The translations under genes and the position numbers were made by a program. A stretch of DNA of 64,000 bases from Sipunculus nudus (taxonomy: Eukaryota; Annelida; Sipuncula; Golfingiida; Sipunculidae), in contig CM049317.1 in assembly GCA_026874595.1 (NCBI GenBank), positions 14,380,882-14,444,881 on the forward strand, written 5' to 3'. Positions 38,276-51,177 of the stretch are shown here, in pieces; position 1 is the first letter of the stretch; every line of letters begins with the position of its first letter. The notes beneath the pieces were generated by a model. It saw only the letters and a program-made list of their open reading frames with translations. It did not search any database and had not been told where the DNA came from.

Positions 38276-41200
38276 AAACAAGGGACCCATGGGTCACGGC
38301 GCTCAGCTGATCGTGATTGGACTATAAATGTTTCTCCACTGTGATACTATATCGAGTCGATAAAGCTTATGAATATCATGTACATGTTGGGCTATTATAA
38401 AGAAATGTAATGTAATATGTGAGTAAATGATAAATGAAATTACCTAACTGATGGATTAATAGAGTCAAATAAAGTGGTTTATTTTTTATTTATATAGGAG
38501 GGGTTGAAAATTGTGATATATTTGAGCAAATATGAATGCAATGACAGCAGTAATAAGCAGTAGTAGAATGGTGATAAGGCTATTTGTTGAAGGATCTAAA
38601 GTGTATGGTAGTCTGCAAGCGTTCAATTTGACAGATATGATGTTATGATTAACTATGCTGATGAAGTGATTTATGAATATGTGACTGTATGACACAATAT
38701 CTCTTTAGTCTTGACAAGGTACATTATTGTGATGCCCTCTATGTCTACATATTACACAATATTGACATAATTTCTGGCATGTACATAGGTATCTATGGAC
38801 GAATAGTTATACAAAATATTAAAGTATGAATATATCTGATTCATCTTGTTCTTGCTTACTGAGGCTGACTTTGGGATGGGGTTCGGAGAAGGGAAAAGTG
38901 AGGGCAGCACGAAGGTGGATGTAGAAATATTCTATTGTAATGTTTTTCATTTATATAAGAATATGAAAAGCTAAGAGGAAAGGGGCCCTCCTACTTGGTT
39001 ATAGTAAAGTTCTAAATATATGATTGCAAACTAATACTCTGACAAGACTGTCATGAAGAAAAACAGTTAAAGTTTTGAGATACTGTGTTGCATACGAAAA
39101 TTTACAGATGGACAGGCAAGTGGACAGAATGGACTGATACCTTTATTTCACTTTCAAGAGAATAATGCATTTAAGTTTATATATAATCCTATTTTTTTAA
39201 GCAGATCCACTTTTTCCATTAAGAAGTTTTTATCTGAATCATTTTTTTATTTACAGGTTTATAAATTTTTAATAAAAAAACCTGAAAATATAAGTTAAAA
39301 AATTAGAATTGTTGCAAAAGTTGCAATCAATATATATACAGAGTAAAAAAATTGGGTCATATTATGCATACACATATATTTTATTATTTTTAAATCATAA
39401 ATGTTTAAACTGATTTTAAAAGAAAATAATGCCACAACATGGCATCTACAAGAATATTCCTTGAATCACTATTAAAAAGTTTTGCACATTGGAGTTTTCA
39501 GGACATGCTTAATTTTATTCACCAAAATAAAATAAAAGTAAATTTGATAAAATAAAACATCTTTTCAAATAAAGTATACACACTGTTGGTTGAATGAGGG
39601 ACAAACAATATCATTATGCTAATTACAATCTAAGCTTTAATTTATTACTGGAATTAATAGTCAATTTCTCACCTGGTGAAGTTTTTACTCTTCTCAAGTA
39701 AGGAATTACTTATCTCATGAACATCCACACTTTCACAGCAATACACCCCTTTGTGGACACAATTAAATGTACACTTTAATCATTGTAACCCTGGTGGTTC
39801 ATTCATCTAGTTTATGCACCAGCTGGGGGGGATGAGTGCAGGGCAGAGGGGAAGCCTGCTAGTAGTGGCCAAGCTGGGCCAAGGTAAGCTGCCTGGGGTG
39901 GGTTACATAATGCAAGTGAAGGCTGTACTACTAGGTGGGCTAGATGTAAACAACACTTGACACGGTGTATGAAAACATGAATAAAAGCTATTCATTCCAA
40001 TCAATTTCTTTTGAAAGTTCAGATTTTAAAAGATTAAATCCTTATGCATATATGCTGGGAAAATTAAATCAATAGTGCCAAAGTTGGACAAAATTTAAGG
40101 TATTGATTTTTTATTTATGCTAATAACTTGTAAAATTTGCAAAATTCAGATCTAATTTTGGGTAAACAATTGAATCTTGATTAAATAAAGTTATATTCCT
40201 GAAAAAAAAGTCTCTAGGTTCAGCAATTCTCATGTTAGGTGAGTAAATATATTTCCTGATTTTTTAAAAAATTGCATTGTTTTGGCCCATAATTTCAAAA
40301 TAATACCCAATACTGACCTAATTTTTGGTATGTTCATAGAAAATGTATAAAAGAATGTGAATACTAAATACTATCAAAAACAGATCAGTGGTTTTGATAT
40401 TAGGCAGCCTTGAAGTGTAAGTCTAACAATGGCTTTTTTTATGGAAAACAGAGTTTTTTTCCTTAATATCTCGAAGAAACAAAGTCCTAATGACCCAATT
40501 TTCGGTATGGGAGGAGATTTTGGGGACATCTAAAATTATGTCAACAGCCTGAGGAGCATAGAGATGTGCACTGAATGACCTACAGTCATCAAAGTGGACT
40601 GCTTGACAATGTAAGGGAATACAACAAGAGCCTCCAAAAAAATTCAATAACTAGCCTAATTTTGCAGCTTTTATTTTCAAATTTCAGATTTTAACAGATT
40701 AAATCCTTATGTATACATGGTGTGAAAATTAAATCCACAGTACTTACAGGAAAAAAATGTGCCATGGCCAAAGTTGGGCAAAATTTAAGGTACCAATTTT
40801 ATATTTTTGCCAATATTTAAAAAAATTTAACAAATTTTGATTTAATTTTTTGTATACAATTAAATTTTGATTAATTAAAGTTGTATTACTGGAAAAAAGT
40901 CCCTACCTTTAACACTTTTGGTCTTAAGTGACCAAATATCTTCCTGATTTTTTTACAAAGTCCATTATGTTTGGGCCCATAACTTTTTTAAATTATATAA
41001 TACTGACTTAATATCTGGCATGTACATAGGAACTATATAGAGGAATATTTATGGTTAATATGAAGAAAACCAGATGAGCGGTTTTGATATTAGGCAGTCC
41101 TGAAGTGTGAAAATAGATTTCTAATAAAAAATTGAGGTTTTTCCTTAATATCTCAAAGGAACGAAGTCCTATTGACCCAATTTTTGGCATGGTAGGAGAT

Positions 41201-41370
41201 TATGGGGACATCTAACTGTATGCCGAAATTCAGATTCGTAGGTCCAACGGTGTCAAAACGTGCCAGTCTTACGGACGGACATCCAGACGGACGGACAGAC
41301 AGACGGACGGACGACGGACAATGGACCATGACTCTAGCTCAGATGACTTATAGTCAGCTGAGCTAAAAAA
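38276..41370 (+). mobile_element. Family E element, copy E4
   Basis: The left end is AACAAGGGACCCATGGGTCA then CGGCGCTCAGCTG. The right end is AGCTCAGATGACTTATAGTC, AGCTGAGCT and a run of A to 41370. The interior differs from E1-E3. It has two tandem units of about 650 bp (about 40022-40640 and 40680-41230) sharing AAAGTTGGGCAAAATTTAAGG, CAGTGGTTTTGATATTAGGC and CTTAATATCTCGAAG. A GGACGGACAGAC tract lies just before the end. It occupies most of the last MBD intron and ends next to the donor of the exon at 41376-41485. Non-coding. Confidence 0.8.
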
Positions 41371-41375
41371 CTTAC

Positions 41376-41485
41376 TTCTTGTTTTTACGGGTGCGGTGAA
41401 AGGCATCAAGTCCATCTGCAAGGGATTTCAACTGCTGAGGTTCCATCTCACTGAAAGTGTGGTCACCGAACCATCGCACCCACAT
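41376..41485 (-). CDS. MBD5/6: MBD5/6 orthologue, exon for second half of PWWP domain
   Basis: Acceptor CCATTGTAG ends at 41486, phase 0; 36 codons plus AA; donor AAGAA|GTAAG at 41375. The peptide MWVRWFGDHTFSEMEP followed by QQLKSL is the strand-and-helix end of a PWWP domain (W-V-x-W-F-G-D-x-x-F is the typical signature) and joins in frame with the exon at 46259-46398. Encodes residues 1585-1620 of the partial protein. The exon has a family E element on each side: E4 ends directly at intron position +6 and E5 begins 269 bp upstream. Confidence 0.95.
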
Positions 41486-42591
41486 CTACAATGGTAAAAT
41501 TCCAGCTCTTTTATAACTAAATTGTTGCTATAAGCAGTAATATTTACTTAAATAATCGGTGAAAACTATGTCAATATACATACCTGACTAATTTGTTTTG
41601 AAAAAAAAAAAAAGAAAACAGAGTTATCTCATATTTCATTGTATATTAATCATCACTGAATACCAGAAAACTTGGCAAAATATTAAAATCAAGTCAGAAA
41701 ATTTCCATTCAAATCCATACATATATCTCCATACATATATCATTTATTATTCAAACAAAGGACCCATGGGTCACGGCGCTCAGCTGATCATGATTGGACT
41801 ATAAATGTATCACCGTTGTGATACTATATTGAGTAGATAAACCTTAGAATATCATGGTCATGTTGGGCTTTTATAAAGGAATATAATGTAATATGTGAGT
41901 AAATGATATATGAAATAACCTGACTGATGGATTAATATGGAGTAAAATATAGTGGTTTATTTTTTATTTATTTGGGAGGGGTCGAAAAAAGCAATTTATT
42001 TGAGCAAATATGAATGCAATGACAGTATGCTTAGCAGTGGTATAATGATGATAAGGCTATTTGTTGAAGGATCTATAGTGTATGGAAAACTGCAAGAGTT
42101 CAATTTGACATATACAAGGTTATGATTAACTATGCTGATAAGGGGATTTATGAATTTGTGACTGTAGGACATAATATCTTGACAAGATCGGTCTTGACAA
42201 GGTGCATTATTTTGATGCCCCTCACGTCTACATTTTACACAATATTGGCAATTTCTGGCATGTACATAGGTACCTATGGACAAATGGTCAACAGTACTGA
42301 ACCACCTGGAAGGTTAAAATCTTAAAAATATGATGAAATGTAGATAATGTTTGAGAGGAAGAGGTAATCTGGGCCATGGTTGGTTTATAAGATTGAAGAA
42401 AATGTTGCAAATAATATTTGAGACCTGACCATGCCTTTCCACTGGTTACCTTTTTGATAAGCTGTTGACAGTTCAACAGTTTACACATTTGTCTGATGAG
42501 ATCCAATTTATTTGGTAAACCTTTCTTATCAATTTTATGATATGTATACAGTTGCCATAACGTCCCCATTCCACAGGTGCAATGACTTGAT

Positions 42592-42613
42592 GGGGGGGGG
42601 GGGGGGGGGGGGG
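42592..42613. repeat. Poly-G run of 22
   Basis: Uninterrupted G on the plus strand inside E5. Length may be unreliable in assemblies. Confidence 0.9.
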
Positions 42614-43099
42614 TTGTGTTATGATCAGAGTTACAATGCCTCTGTCTCTCTGTAGATATTTTCTTTAATTATTAAATTTTATGCTATAGCCATAGAACTA
42701 TTGTTCACAGTGCCAAGGAGCAAAGCCTCAGTGGGATGAAGAAGGGGATGGTGAGAGTTACAACACCCTTGCATATACATACAGGATATGAAATTTAATT
42801 CAACAGTGCTTATAAAAAAAAAGTTTATTCATGAACATTAAATATTTAAAACAGACAGAAAGATCGAGAAACAAAGCAAATAATTTTTTTCCCCATTCTA
42901 CGGAGTCAAGAAAAAATTAACAATATTTGCATTTATTCCTTTTTTCATTACATAATTTTAATCCAAGTTTCTGAATGTTACTATAAATTTACAGTATAAC
43001 ATACATGTGATTGTGAATATTTCAGTTGATTCACATTTCTAAATTGCATCAACATTTATAGCTAATGTATCTAGTTTATAGTACCTATCAACAGAATGG

Positions 43100-43126
43100 G
43101 AAGGAGGGAGGAAGGGAGGCAATTAG

Positions 43127-43171
<45 letters not shown>

Positions 43172-43262
43172 GAAAGATAGAGAAAGAAAGAGAAAAAGCA
43201 GAGGAGAGAGAGAGAAAGAGAAAGAGAGACCTAGACTGCCAGAGAGAGAGAGAAAGAGAGGC
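43100..43262. repeat. Polypurine (GA)n tract
   Basis: About 160 bp almost purely of A and G on the plus strand, with a (GA)n core at about 43131-43162. Open frames of Arg/Glu or Ser/Leu here are repeat translation. Confidence 0.9.
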
Positions 43263-45845
43263 TCTCTGGTAATTACTGCCTGACCCAGCCTGACCCAGAC
43301 ACTCACAGTGGCAGTAGGTCAGACCTGAAGGTGTTATATAACTGCCCAGTACACTGCATTTATACTGATCTGATGTAAACAATGAAGACATGGTACCTGG
43401 AAACTTGAATAAAATCTACAGTTTTTGATCAATTGGTTTCAAATTTCAGATTTTAACAGATGAAATGTTAATGTGTACATGCTGTGACAATTAAATCCAC
43501 AGCACTAACAGGAAAAATTTGAATATTTATATTTTTTTAAATGGTATCAGGAATAAAAGAAAAGTATTCTCAGCTATAAAACTAATACATGTGTTAAAAT
43601 TAATCCAAGGATCAAAACACCCAATATATCATACCAGGAGCAAACTGGAGTTGGGAATGTTTAATTTTATGAACTGAAATAAAGGACCAGTAATATAAAT
43701 TTTGATTATTTAGCCAGTATCATGTAACAACTGTGCAACCAAGAAGTATAATTCAAACAAATTAAAATCTTTAATGAGCACTTGTTTGAGTAATATTTTA
43801 AATTTTTGACATATTTATTTATTATTTTAATTTTGTAATAAATATAAACCAACAAGTTAAACACCTGGAAAAGACCTGGAAATTTAGATTAATTTAATAT
43901 AATCAACTGCATCCTTGTCTATCATTATCTTGCTTCATATAATCCCTAATAGTAAACAACAATTTATTTTAATTATTTATTTTTCACTTTTATGTTTTAA
44001 ATGAAAAATACCCAATGGTGACTGCATGGTGTCATCTGAAATACAATTTTGGCCATCCATGGAGGATCCATAAATGATCAGTAGTTGCAAGGTAATCCCC
44101 TGTAACTCATTAACTATAAATTCCTTTTCCGTTTATTTTTTTAAGTTCTTATCATAAACTAAGAATTAAAAAAAAAGTTTATTGTTATGTTTATGGCCTA
44201 AACAAATACTAGTGGAGGGGGTTGGACAGTTAGATCCAGTTGAAGCCACCCAAGAGCTGGCTGGCTGCAGAGTGCCTCGCTTCAAGCATGCATAATTGGC
44301 CTGAAAGGTCAATGTGGGGACATAAAAAGAGGGGCTTCAGTACAGCCAAGGTGTGATATGGTCTCATAAAAACTTTCATAAAAGCTAGTTTTTGACCAAT
44401 TCCTTTTATAACTTCAGAATTTAGAAGCTAAAATCCTTACGTGTGCAAGATATGAAAATTAAATCTACAGTGCTTACAGGGAAAAAACATGCCATGGCCA
44501 AAGTTGGGCAAAATTTAAGGTACTGATTTTATATTTATGCTAATAACTTATAAAATTTGAAAAATTTAGAACTAATTTTGGGAATACAATTGAATCTTGA
44601 TTAAATAATGTTATATCCCTGGCAAAAAATGTCTACCTTCAGCAATTTTCATGTTAAGAGAGTAAATATATTTCTTGATTTTTTACAAAGTGCATTATGT
44701 TTGGGCCTAGAACTTAAAACAATTACACAATACTGACATCATTTCTGGCATATGCATAGCGAATGTATAGAAAAATATGAATATTATATATGATCAAAGT
44801 CAGATCAGTGGTTTTGATATTAGGCAATCTTAAAGTGTAACAATGGGGTTCCAATGGAAAAATGAAGTTTTTTCTTAATATCTCGAAGGAATGCAGTCCT
44901 AGTGACCAAACTTTTAGTATGGTAGAGGATTTGGGGGACATCTCACTGTATGCAAAATTTAAGGAACTTAGAGCTGAAGCTGGGGAGCTGAGCTCTAGTG
45001 AACTGCATAACACTAGCTTGATGTAAACAATATGTGACATGGTGCTTGAAAACTTGAATAAAATCTACAGTTTTTGATCAACTTGTTTCAATTTTTTTGT
45101 TTTAACAGTTGAAATGGTAACAAAAACATGCTTTGAAAATTAAATCCACACCAGTTACAGGAAAAAAACGTGCCATGGTCAAAGTTGGGCAAAATTTAAG
45201 GTACCAATTTTATTTTTTTGCCAATATTTAAAAAAAAAATTTAACAGTTTTTGATATAATTTTTGGTATACAATTAAATTTTGATTATTTAAAGTAGTAT
45301 TACTGAAAAAAAATTCCTACCTTTAACACTTTTGGTCTTAAGTGACAAAATATCTTTCCTCATTTTTTTACAAAGTCCATTATGTTTGGGCCCATAACTT
45401 TTTAAAATTAAATAATACTGACTTAATATCTGGCATGTACATAGGAACCATATAGAGGAATATTTATGGTAAAAATAAAGAAAACCAGAAGAGTGGTTTT
45501 GATATTAGGCAGTCCTGAAGTGTGAAAATAGATTTCTATTAAAAAATTGAGGTTTTTCCTTAATATCTCGAAGGATCGAAGTCCTATTGACCCAATTTTT
45601 GGCATGGTAGGAGATTTTGGGGACATCTAACTGTATGCCGAATATCAGATTCGTAGGAAACGTGCCAGTCTTACGGACGGACAGACGGACAGACAGAGGG
45701 ACGGACGACGGACAATGGACCAGGACTATAGCATAGATGACTTATAGTCAGCTGAGCTAAAAAAAACAACACATGGTGACCCCCAATTCTGATTAAATAA
45801 TGAAAATCATTAGTCTTTTCACAGGGACTTCAGTTCTTCTAGTAT

Positions 45846-46235
45846 TTGCCTCTGCCAGAAGGCATGATTTCTTCCAGTTTGTGCATGTGTTCCTGTGTGT
45901 TTATGTGTGTGACTGTTCACAATGTACCTGACACAATCATGAACAGAAACCCATGGAATGGGCCAATGAAGAAACAATTAGATTTTGGTGTGGGTCCGAA
46001 TCATGATCCAGATTCAGGAAACGCCATGAAGGAATATTCACAAATGTCCAGTCATATATGCACGACTAAACATGGAAATATGGGCCGACTAAGTGAAAAG
46101 TTTATGCAAACATTTGTTGGGCAAACTTATGCACCAATGAACCAGGAATTATGCACAAATGAGTGAATGAAAAAGGTTTTGGGAGTGCTCACATGGTGGA
46201 GGCCTGCATTCCTGAGAATGCATATTTCTAGTTTA
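45846..46235 (+). repeat. Dispersed repeat family G, copy 2
   Basis: Partner of 37850-38190, better preserved at its right end: GGTGGAGGCCTGCATTCCTG, AGAATGC and TTTCTAGTT. It ends about 25 bp from the donor of the first PWWP exon. Confidence 0.55.
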
Positions 46236-46258
46236 TATCAGTGTTTTAGTGGCTTTAC

Positions 46259-46398
46259 CTTGTCAGCTTCAGTGTCTGTCAGCCCCGGGACATCATCTGA
46301 CAGGACGATCTTCCCCGGCCATGATGGGTACCCCGGAATCTGTCCCCAGACGAGATCCCCGATGCCGAACTCTGGCTGACGGAGTCCACAACCAGCCA
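46259..46398 (-). CDS. MBD5/6: MBD5/6 orthologue, exon for first half of PWWP domain
   Basis: Acceptor TTGACCACAG ends at 46399. TG completes a Val codon split with the previous exon (phase 1), then 46 codons to AAG|GTAAAG (phase 0). The peptide includes GIGDLVWGQIPGYPSWPGKI, the first strands of a PWWP domain; the name-giving motif is PSWP here. Aromatic residues W in LVWG and in PSWP are cage candidates by position. PWWP domains read histone H3 methylated at Lys36 and DNA. Encodes residues 1539-1584. Confidence 0.96.
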
Positions 46399-46863
46399 CT
46401 GTGGTCAAAATATATTACATACATAATAAAAAAAATTAATTTTACAAACTGTTTCAATATATGTTTACAAAAAGTCATTAATTTAGTAATTCTGCTTATT
46501 TCTTTTTTATGAGGTTTTTCAACTATAACGAGGTGCATGCTTTAAATTTACACGTTGTTTAAAGATCTTGAAATAATCAGAAAAATGTTTACAGCAAAAA
46601 TAAAAATTGCAAACTTGTTGAGAAGATATTTTACATGTTAGCTAGTAGGAAAGGGTTTAAAGTTCATCAAACATAAAAATATATTTTCAAATCTTCATTA
46701 AAAGGAGAAGTTGCTACAAGCACCTGATGATTATATTATATTATCAACTTTATTAACTTTCCAGGAAAAGCTTGGTGAAACTATCAATTAAACAGACATG
46801 TTATTGGAAAAAGTCCCTTTAAAATAAGAATCTAACATGATCCAAGCATGTGTAGTAACTTAC

Positions 46864-49800
46864 CTTGAGTGACAGGAGACACCTTGTGTTGAGGGGCCAT
46901 TTGGTTCACACTGACACACTGCTGTTGCTGCTTTACCATTCGTTCAGTGGGTGGGCTGGTGTACTCCTGTTGGCGGGCAGGTGGACTGGTGTATTCCTGC
47001 TGACGGGGGTGGACAGGATGGCGCACATCCTCCTCATGATGTTCCATCTCCCCCACATCTTGCATTGGTTCATCCTCGATGGTCCCATTGACACACGGCT
47101 CCTGGTCTAGGTGGGTGTTCTGTGGCACTTCCCGCTGTTGAAGTGGCTGGTTTTGTAAGACTGGCATAGTGTTATGAACACTGACTGCATGATAAACCTC
47201 AGTGCTGCCACCTGTTGGATCTTCACTGCTCTGATCTGCCATTGCTGGACTGGGTTCTTTAACCTCCAATTTTTCTGAGCTCTGCCTGAAGTCATCCTTG
47301 CTCTCATCGGCTGGCTGGCTGACTTGCCGTTCCATCATTGGCACAGTCTCTCTTGTGCGTTCTGTCACAGTACAGCTGGTGTTGTAACTTGGTGTGGTAG
47401 TACCTGATGATGATATATTGGTGTGACTGATGTCTGGTTGACTGTCTGTGGTGGTTATACTGCTGAGAGGCTGCTCTTGGGTGATGCTGGGGAAGTCGAT
47501 CCCTGTCTGGTCAAAATCCTGACTCTGCACTACAGCATTCACTGCTCGTGTCAGCTTACACGGGCTGGGCAGCTCACACGCAAATCCCATGTTCCCACTG
47601 TAATCTGAAGACGGACTAAGTACCATGTTATCCAGGTTGGTCTGCTGTTGGAGGTGAGCGTGTTTGGTGTGAGTAGGAGTGCATGCAGTCTGTACCTGTA
47701 ATGCATGAGTAGTTGGTATTGTAGGATTGGCCGCTGCCGGGCTTACAGAAGGCATCCTCTGCCCAGGCATCTGGGTGGCTGCTGTCGTCATCTGTTGGGG
47801 ACCATATGCACCACCCTGACAAGCAGCCACCCCCATGGCTTGCTGTGGACTGGCCTGCACCATGTTGTTAATACCTGCAGCCCCCTGGTACAAATGGGTC
47901 TGGCCCTGCATTTGATTATTCATGATCCCCCACTGCTGTTGCTGCTGCTGAACCAATGTGGCATTCGGATGCCCAGGGCTCATTTGCATATGCATACCCT
48001 GGTTCATTCCCATATGGACTTGACCCATGCTCATCTGGTTGTAATTATATGAGCAGTTGTAACCTCCCGGACTCATCCCCTGAACCTGCTGACCATATGC
48101 TCTGCTGGCACCATAAGGGTACTGACCTTGGCTGGGGTCCTGGACCATCCCAACCTGGGCTGGATTGTTGTAACTGAGCTGCATCTGGGCATTGTTGTGA
48201 TCCGGGTAAGGCATCTGAGCCTGTTGAGGGTAGGTGACTGGCCCCTGCATTTGGATTGAGCCCTGGATCTGTTGCTGGTAATACTGTTGAGGTGCTCGGA
48301 ACTGGGGTGGAGGCATCCCATGCCACTGCTGACCTGGCGCCCCATACATTTGATGTCCCCCAGTGTAAGCTCCCGAGGGTGAGGCACCCATATTTGGTGG
48401 GCTTTGTTTCTGCTTTTTGCGTGAACGATCACGCTTGCGCTTGGGTTTGTTTTTGGTCTTCTTCTTGGAGGTGGGTGCTGCCATATGGAGAGTTTGTGCT
48501 GAGTTTGGTGCGAGGGCCGTTTCTTTCAGGGACTGATCTGTGACATCACCTCCCTGAAACATGCTGGCCTGATCAGTACACGACTGCACACCTGTCTGAT
48601 TGTTGCCACTTTGACTAGAAGAAACTGAAACGCTATGAGGGTCGGCAAAATTAGAATTCTGAGACATAGGAGGCGTGGGATGTTCAGATGAATGTTCCAT
48701 CATCTCCATCTGTTTTGATGTATCGTGTTCCTCCATCGACATGTCTGCCTCACTCTGGCCTTGCTCTGCTTGGTGATCAGTGTTACTTGAGTTGAAACTT
48801 TGATCAGTTGAACCCCCTTCACCACTTGTCGACTGTCCGAGGCTCTCCCGGGAAGTGTTTGCATTCTCATGCTCAAACTCCCGTGTTGTATCCCCTGTGG
48901 TGTTTAGATCTGATATGCTTGAGTCCTGATTAAGTTGTGAGGCACCACATGGCTCAGTGACCACCTCCATGTGGCTGACGAACGAGTCTTTACCCAACTC
49001 ACCCTGAGGCTCAGACTGAACAGACGCCGGTCGACTAGTCTGCTGGATAGTTGCTGGGGATCTCGATCCTGGTGTTGTGCCCCTCGGAGACTGCAGGAAA
49101 CCTTGCGATGTATGACTATACGAGTTAGACATGCTGTCTTGGCTACCTTTGCTGGTTGGCCTGGTAGAGCTCCTTCCAGAACTGGTGGATGAACTGCGAT
49201 GTATGATCCTCTGTGCAGCCGCAGCTTCTATTGCTTGCTGTGCCACCTCTAGCCCGTGCACCATATTCTGGACTTTCTGTATTGGCGACTGCTCTTGGAG
49301 CGACCCAATACAAGTCTGCTGGGTGCTGGCCGGAACCTGCTGAGGTTGCTGAGGCTGCTGTCCCGTCACAATTGACGGATGCATCCCCGGATGAGGCGGA
49401 CCTTGAGGGCCATTCCAAGGAGCAGCTCGTCCAGCAGCAAATTTAGCATTATACCACTGAGGTACCATCTGCTGAGGGGGATAATGCATGGAGTTCCCCG
49501 GATGCATGCCTGGGTACTGTCCTGTCATCTGTGCTGGATTTTGCGCTGGATTTATATGGACAATACCTGGGTACCGTGGGTTCATGCCAAATGCTCCAGG
49601 AGTGTGCTGCGGCACAGGAGGGTGGTAATTACCATGCTGTCCCGTTTGATACGTTGCTTGGGTAGACATCCCTGGAACCTGCTTCATGTCAACTTGTGCT
49701 CTTGCAGCAGCTGATAACAACGTGCTGGCCGGGAACTGCAGCGGTACTGTATTACTTTGTGATACAGGTCCACTTGAGTACCCTGACCCTGATTCTCCAC

Positions 49801-51177
49801 CATATGATGAGTGACTAAGTGGGCGCTGTGCACCAGGGCTGAACACCTGATCACTGCCTTGCTGTGGATCTGGGGTACCTTGAGTTTGCCAACCCGGAGT
49901 AGATGGTGTACTACCAGGTGTGTTATGAACCGACGTATTTAACGGAACAGCTACAGTCAATGATGTGGCAATTCTCCCCTGCTTTTCAGCAAGGCCAGGT
50001 TTCATGAACGGTGCATGCTCAGATATACTAGATGATCTTCCATGAGCTGATTCACTCGAAGCATTTGATATAGTTGACACCTCATCTAGGGACTGTTTTC
50101 TTGATGCCTTGATAACATCCCACTCTGCTTGCTGGCTGAGTTTTGGCAGCTGTTTTTCTGTATGTGATTCTTCACGACTATCTCGCGACACAGGAACACT
50201 CTGTTGACTATTTTGACTGTCTGTGTTTTCACCAGGATCGTGTATCCCAACTTGTTCAGGATGCTCCGAAGTTTGAGTATTGGCAGGATTGAGAAGAGAA
50301 TTTTCTGATATGGGCTCTGCTTCAGATGTCTGTGGTTGTAACCTTGACGACGGTTCTTGACTACTCAAGGATGCTTCTTTTGGAATGCAAGAGTCACCTT
50401 GAAGGTTTCGAACATCAACGTTTGGACATGGTGTTCCTCGTTTCTGCTCTAACAGATTGTTAACTTTCCGTCTTTCACGCCTTACTTTACGCTTTTTCGA
50501 CTTTGGTTGACCTTCATTTTCCACTGATGGACCTATCTGCATCTCATGCGGAAACGGCCCACTAGGGGGCACCACTGCAGGATCGCTGAATCTCCCTTGT
50601 TGTGGAACATTTTCAGGCAAGGCTACATGTGGCATGCTGGGCTGTGACTGGGTGGTGGTCACATGTTGCTGTTGACCAATCACCATGGAATCGCCCTGCT
50701 GCACCCCAGTCTGTCCCATCCACAGTTTCTGATGCAGTTGGGCAGGCATATTTTGATTTAGCTCATCTTGAGAGGAAAAGTCAGGTTTGGCTTGATGATT
50801 TGGTATTTTGTGGAGTATGGCACTGAATTTGTCGAAGCCCTGATTGGGCGATTTAATGTCCATTAAATGATTCTGTCCTCCTTTAAAAACATTGCCGCCC
50901 TGTTTTTCCTGGGCAAGGGCAGCAAGATGACAGCTGAGAGGTGTATCGGCAAAGTTTGGCTTGACGAAGGGAGGGACGGTATTGTCATTACTGAATTTAT
51001 GATTCCAGATCTGATTGCGAGCCTGAGACGCCTGCTTCAGGAGCTCTGCTGCACCAGAAAAACTCTGCATGGCTTTGATTTTTTCACGTTGAGACAGAAG
51101 CTGAGAGACTAACATGCCATCGTACGGGTCGCTGTTCTGCTTGCCTTTGGCTTTCTTCTTTTTGGGCTGGACAAGAT
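46864..51177 (-). CDS. MBD5/6: MBD5/6 orthologue, large central exon (disordered region)
   Basis: Acceptor TTTGTATTTCCAG ends at 51178. AT completes the Asp codon begun in the MBD exon, then 1437 codons to CAAG|GTAAGT at 46864/46863 (phase 1). Almost the whole exon looks disordered and is rich in Gln, Pro, Met, Ser and Gly. Basic clusters that could be nuclear-localisation signals lie at partial-protein residues 105-112 (KKKKAKGK), 325-337 (KSKKRKVRRERRK) and about 1003-1023 (KKKTKNKPKRKRDRSRKKQK). A short conserved-looking helix FPASTLLSAAARAQ (about 581-594) resembles a motif I recall in human MBD5, as does RSSSTSS. Short Gln runs are present. One exon of 4.3 kb for this region also resembles the long central exons of vertebrate MBD5/6. 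Frames on the other strand are shadows of this exon. Confidence 0.95.

Larger units (their letters stand above)
41754..45766 (+). mobile_element. Family E element, copy E5
   Basis: The left end is AACAAAGGACCCATGGGTCA then CGGCGCTCAGCTGATC; the right end is GACTTATAGTCAGCTGAG followed by CTAAAAA. The left 600 bp align closely with E4 from 38276. It carries a 22-G run (42592-42613), a GA-rich purine tract (about 43131-43262) and repeats of the 650-bp unit (partial near 43440, then about 44400-44990 and 45085-45655). It ends in a GGAC/AGAC tract. It sits in the intron between the two PWWP exons. Non-coding. Confidence 0.8.

Noticed and set aside
43065-43391. Arg/Glu- and Ser/Leu-rich frames
   Set aside because: Both strands of one (GA)n tract.
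46865-50826. Several frames of 60-119 codons antisense or out of frame to the big MBD exon
   Set aside because: Shadows of the 1437-codon exon, whose frame, composition and splice phases are consistent.
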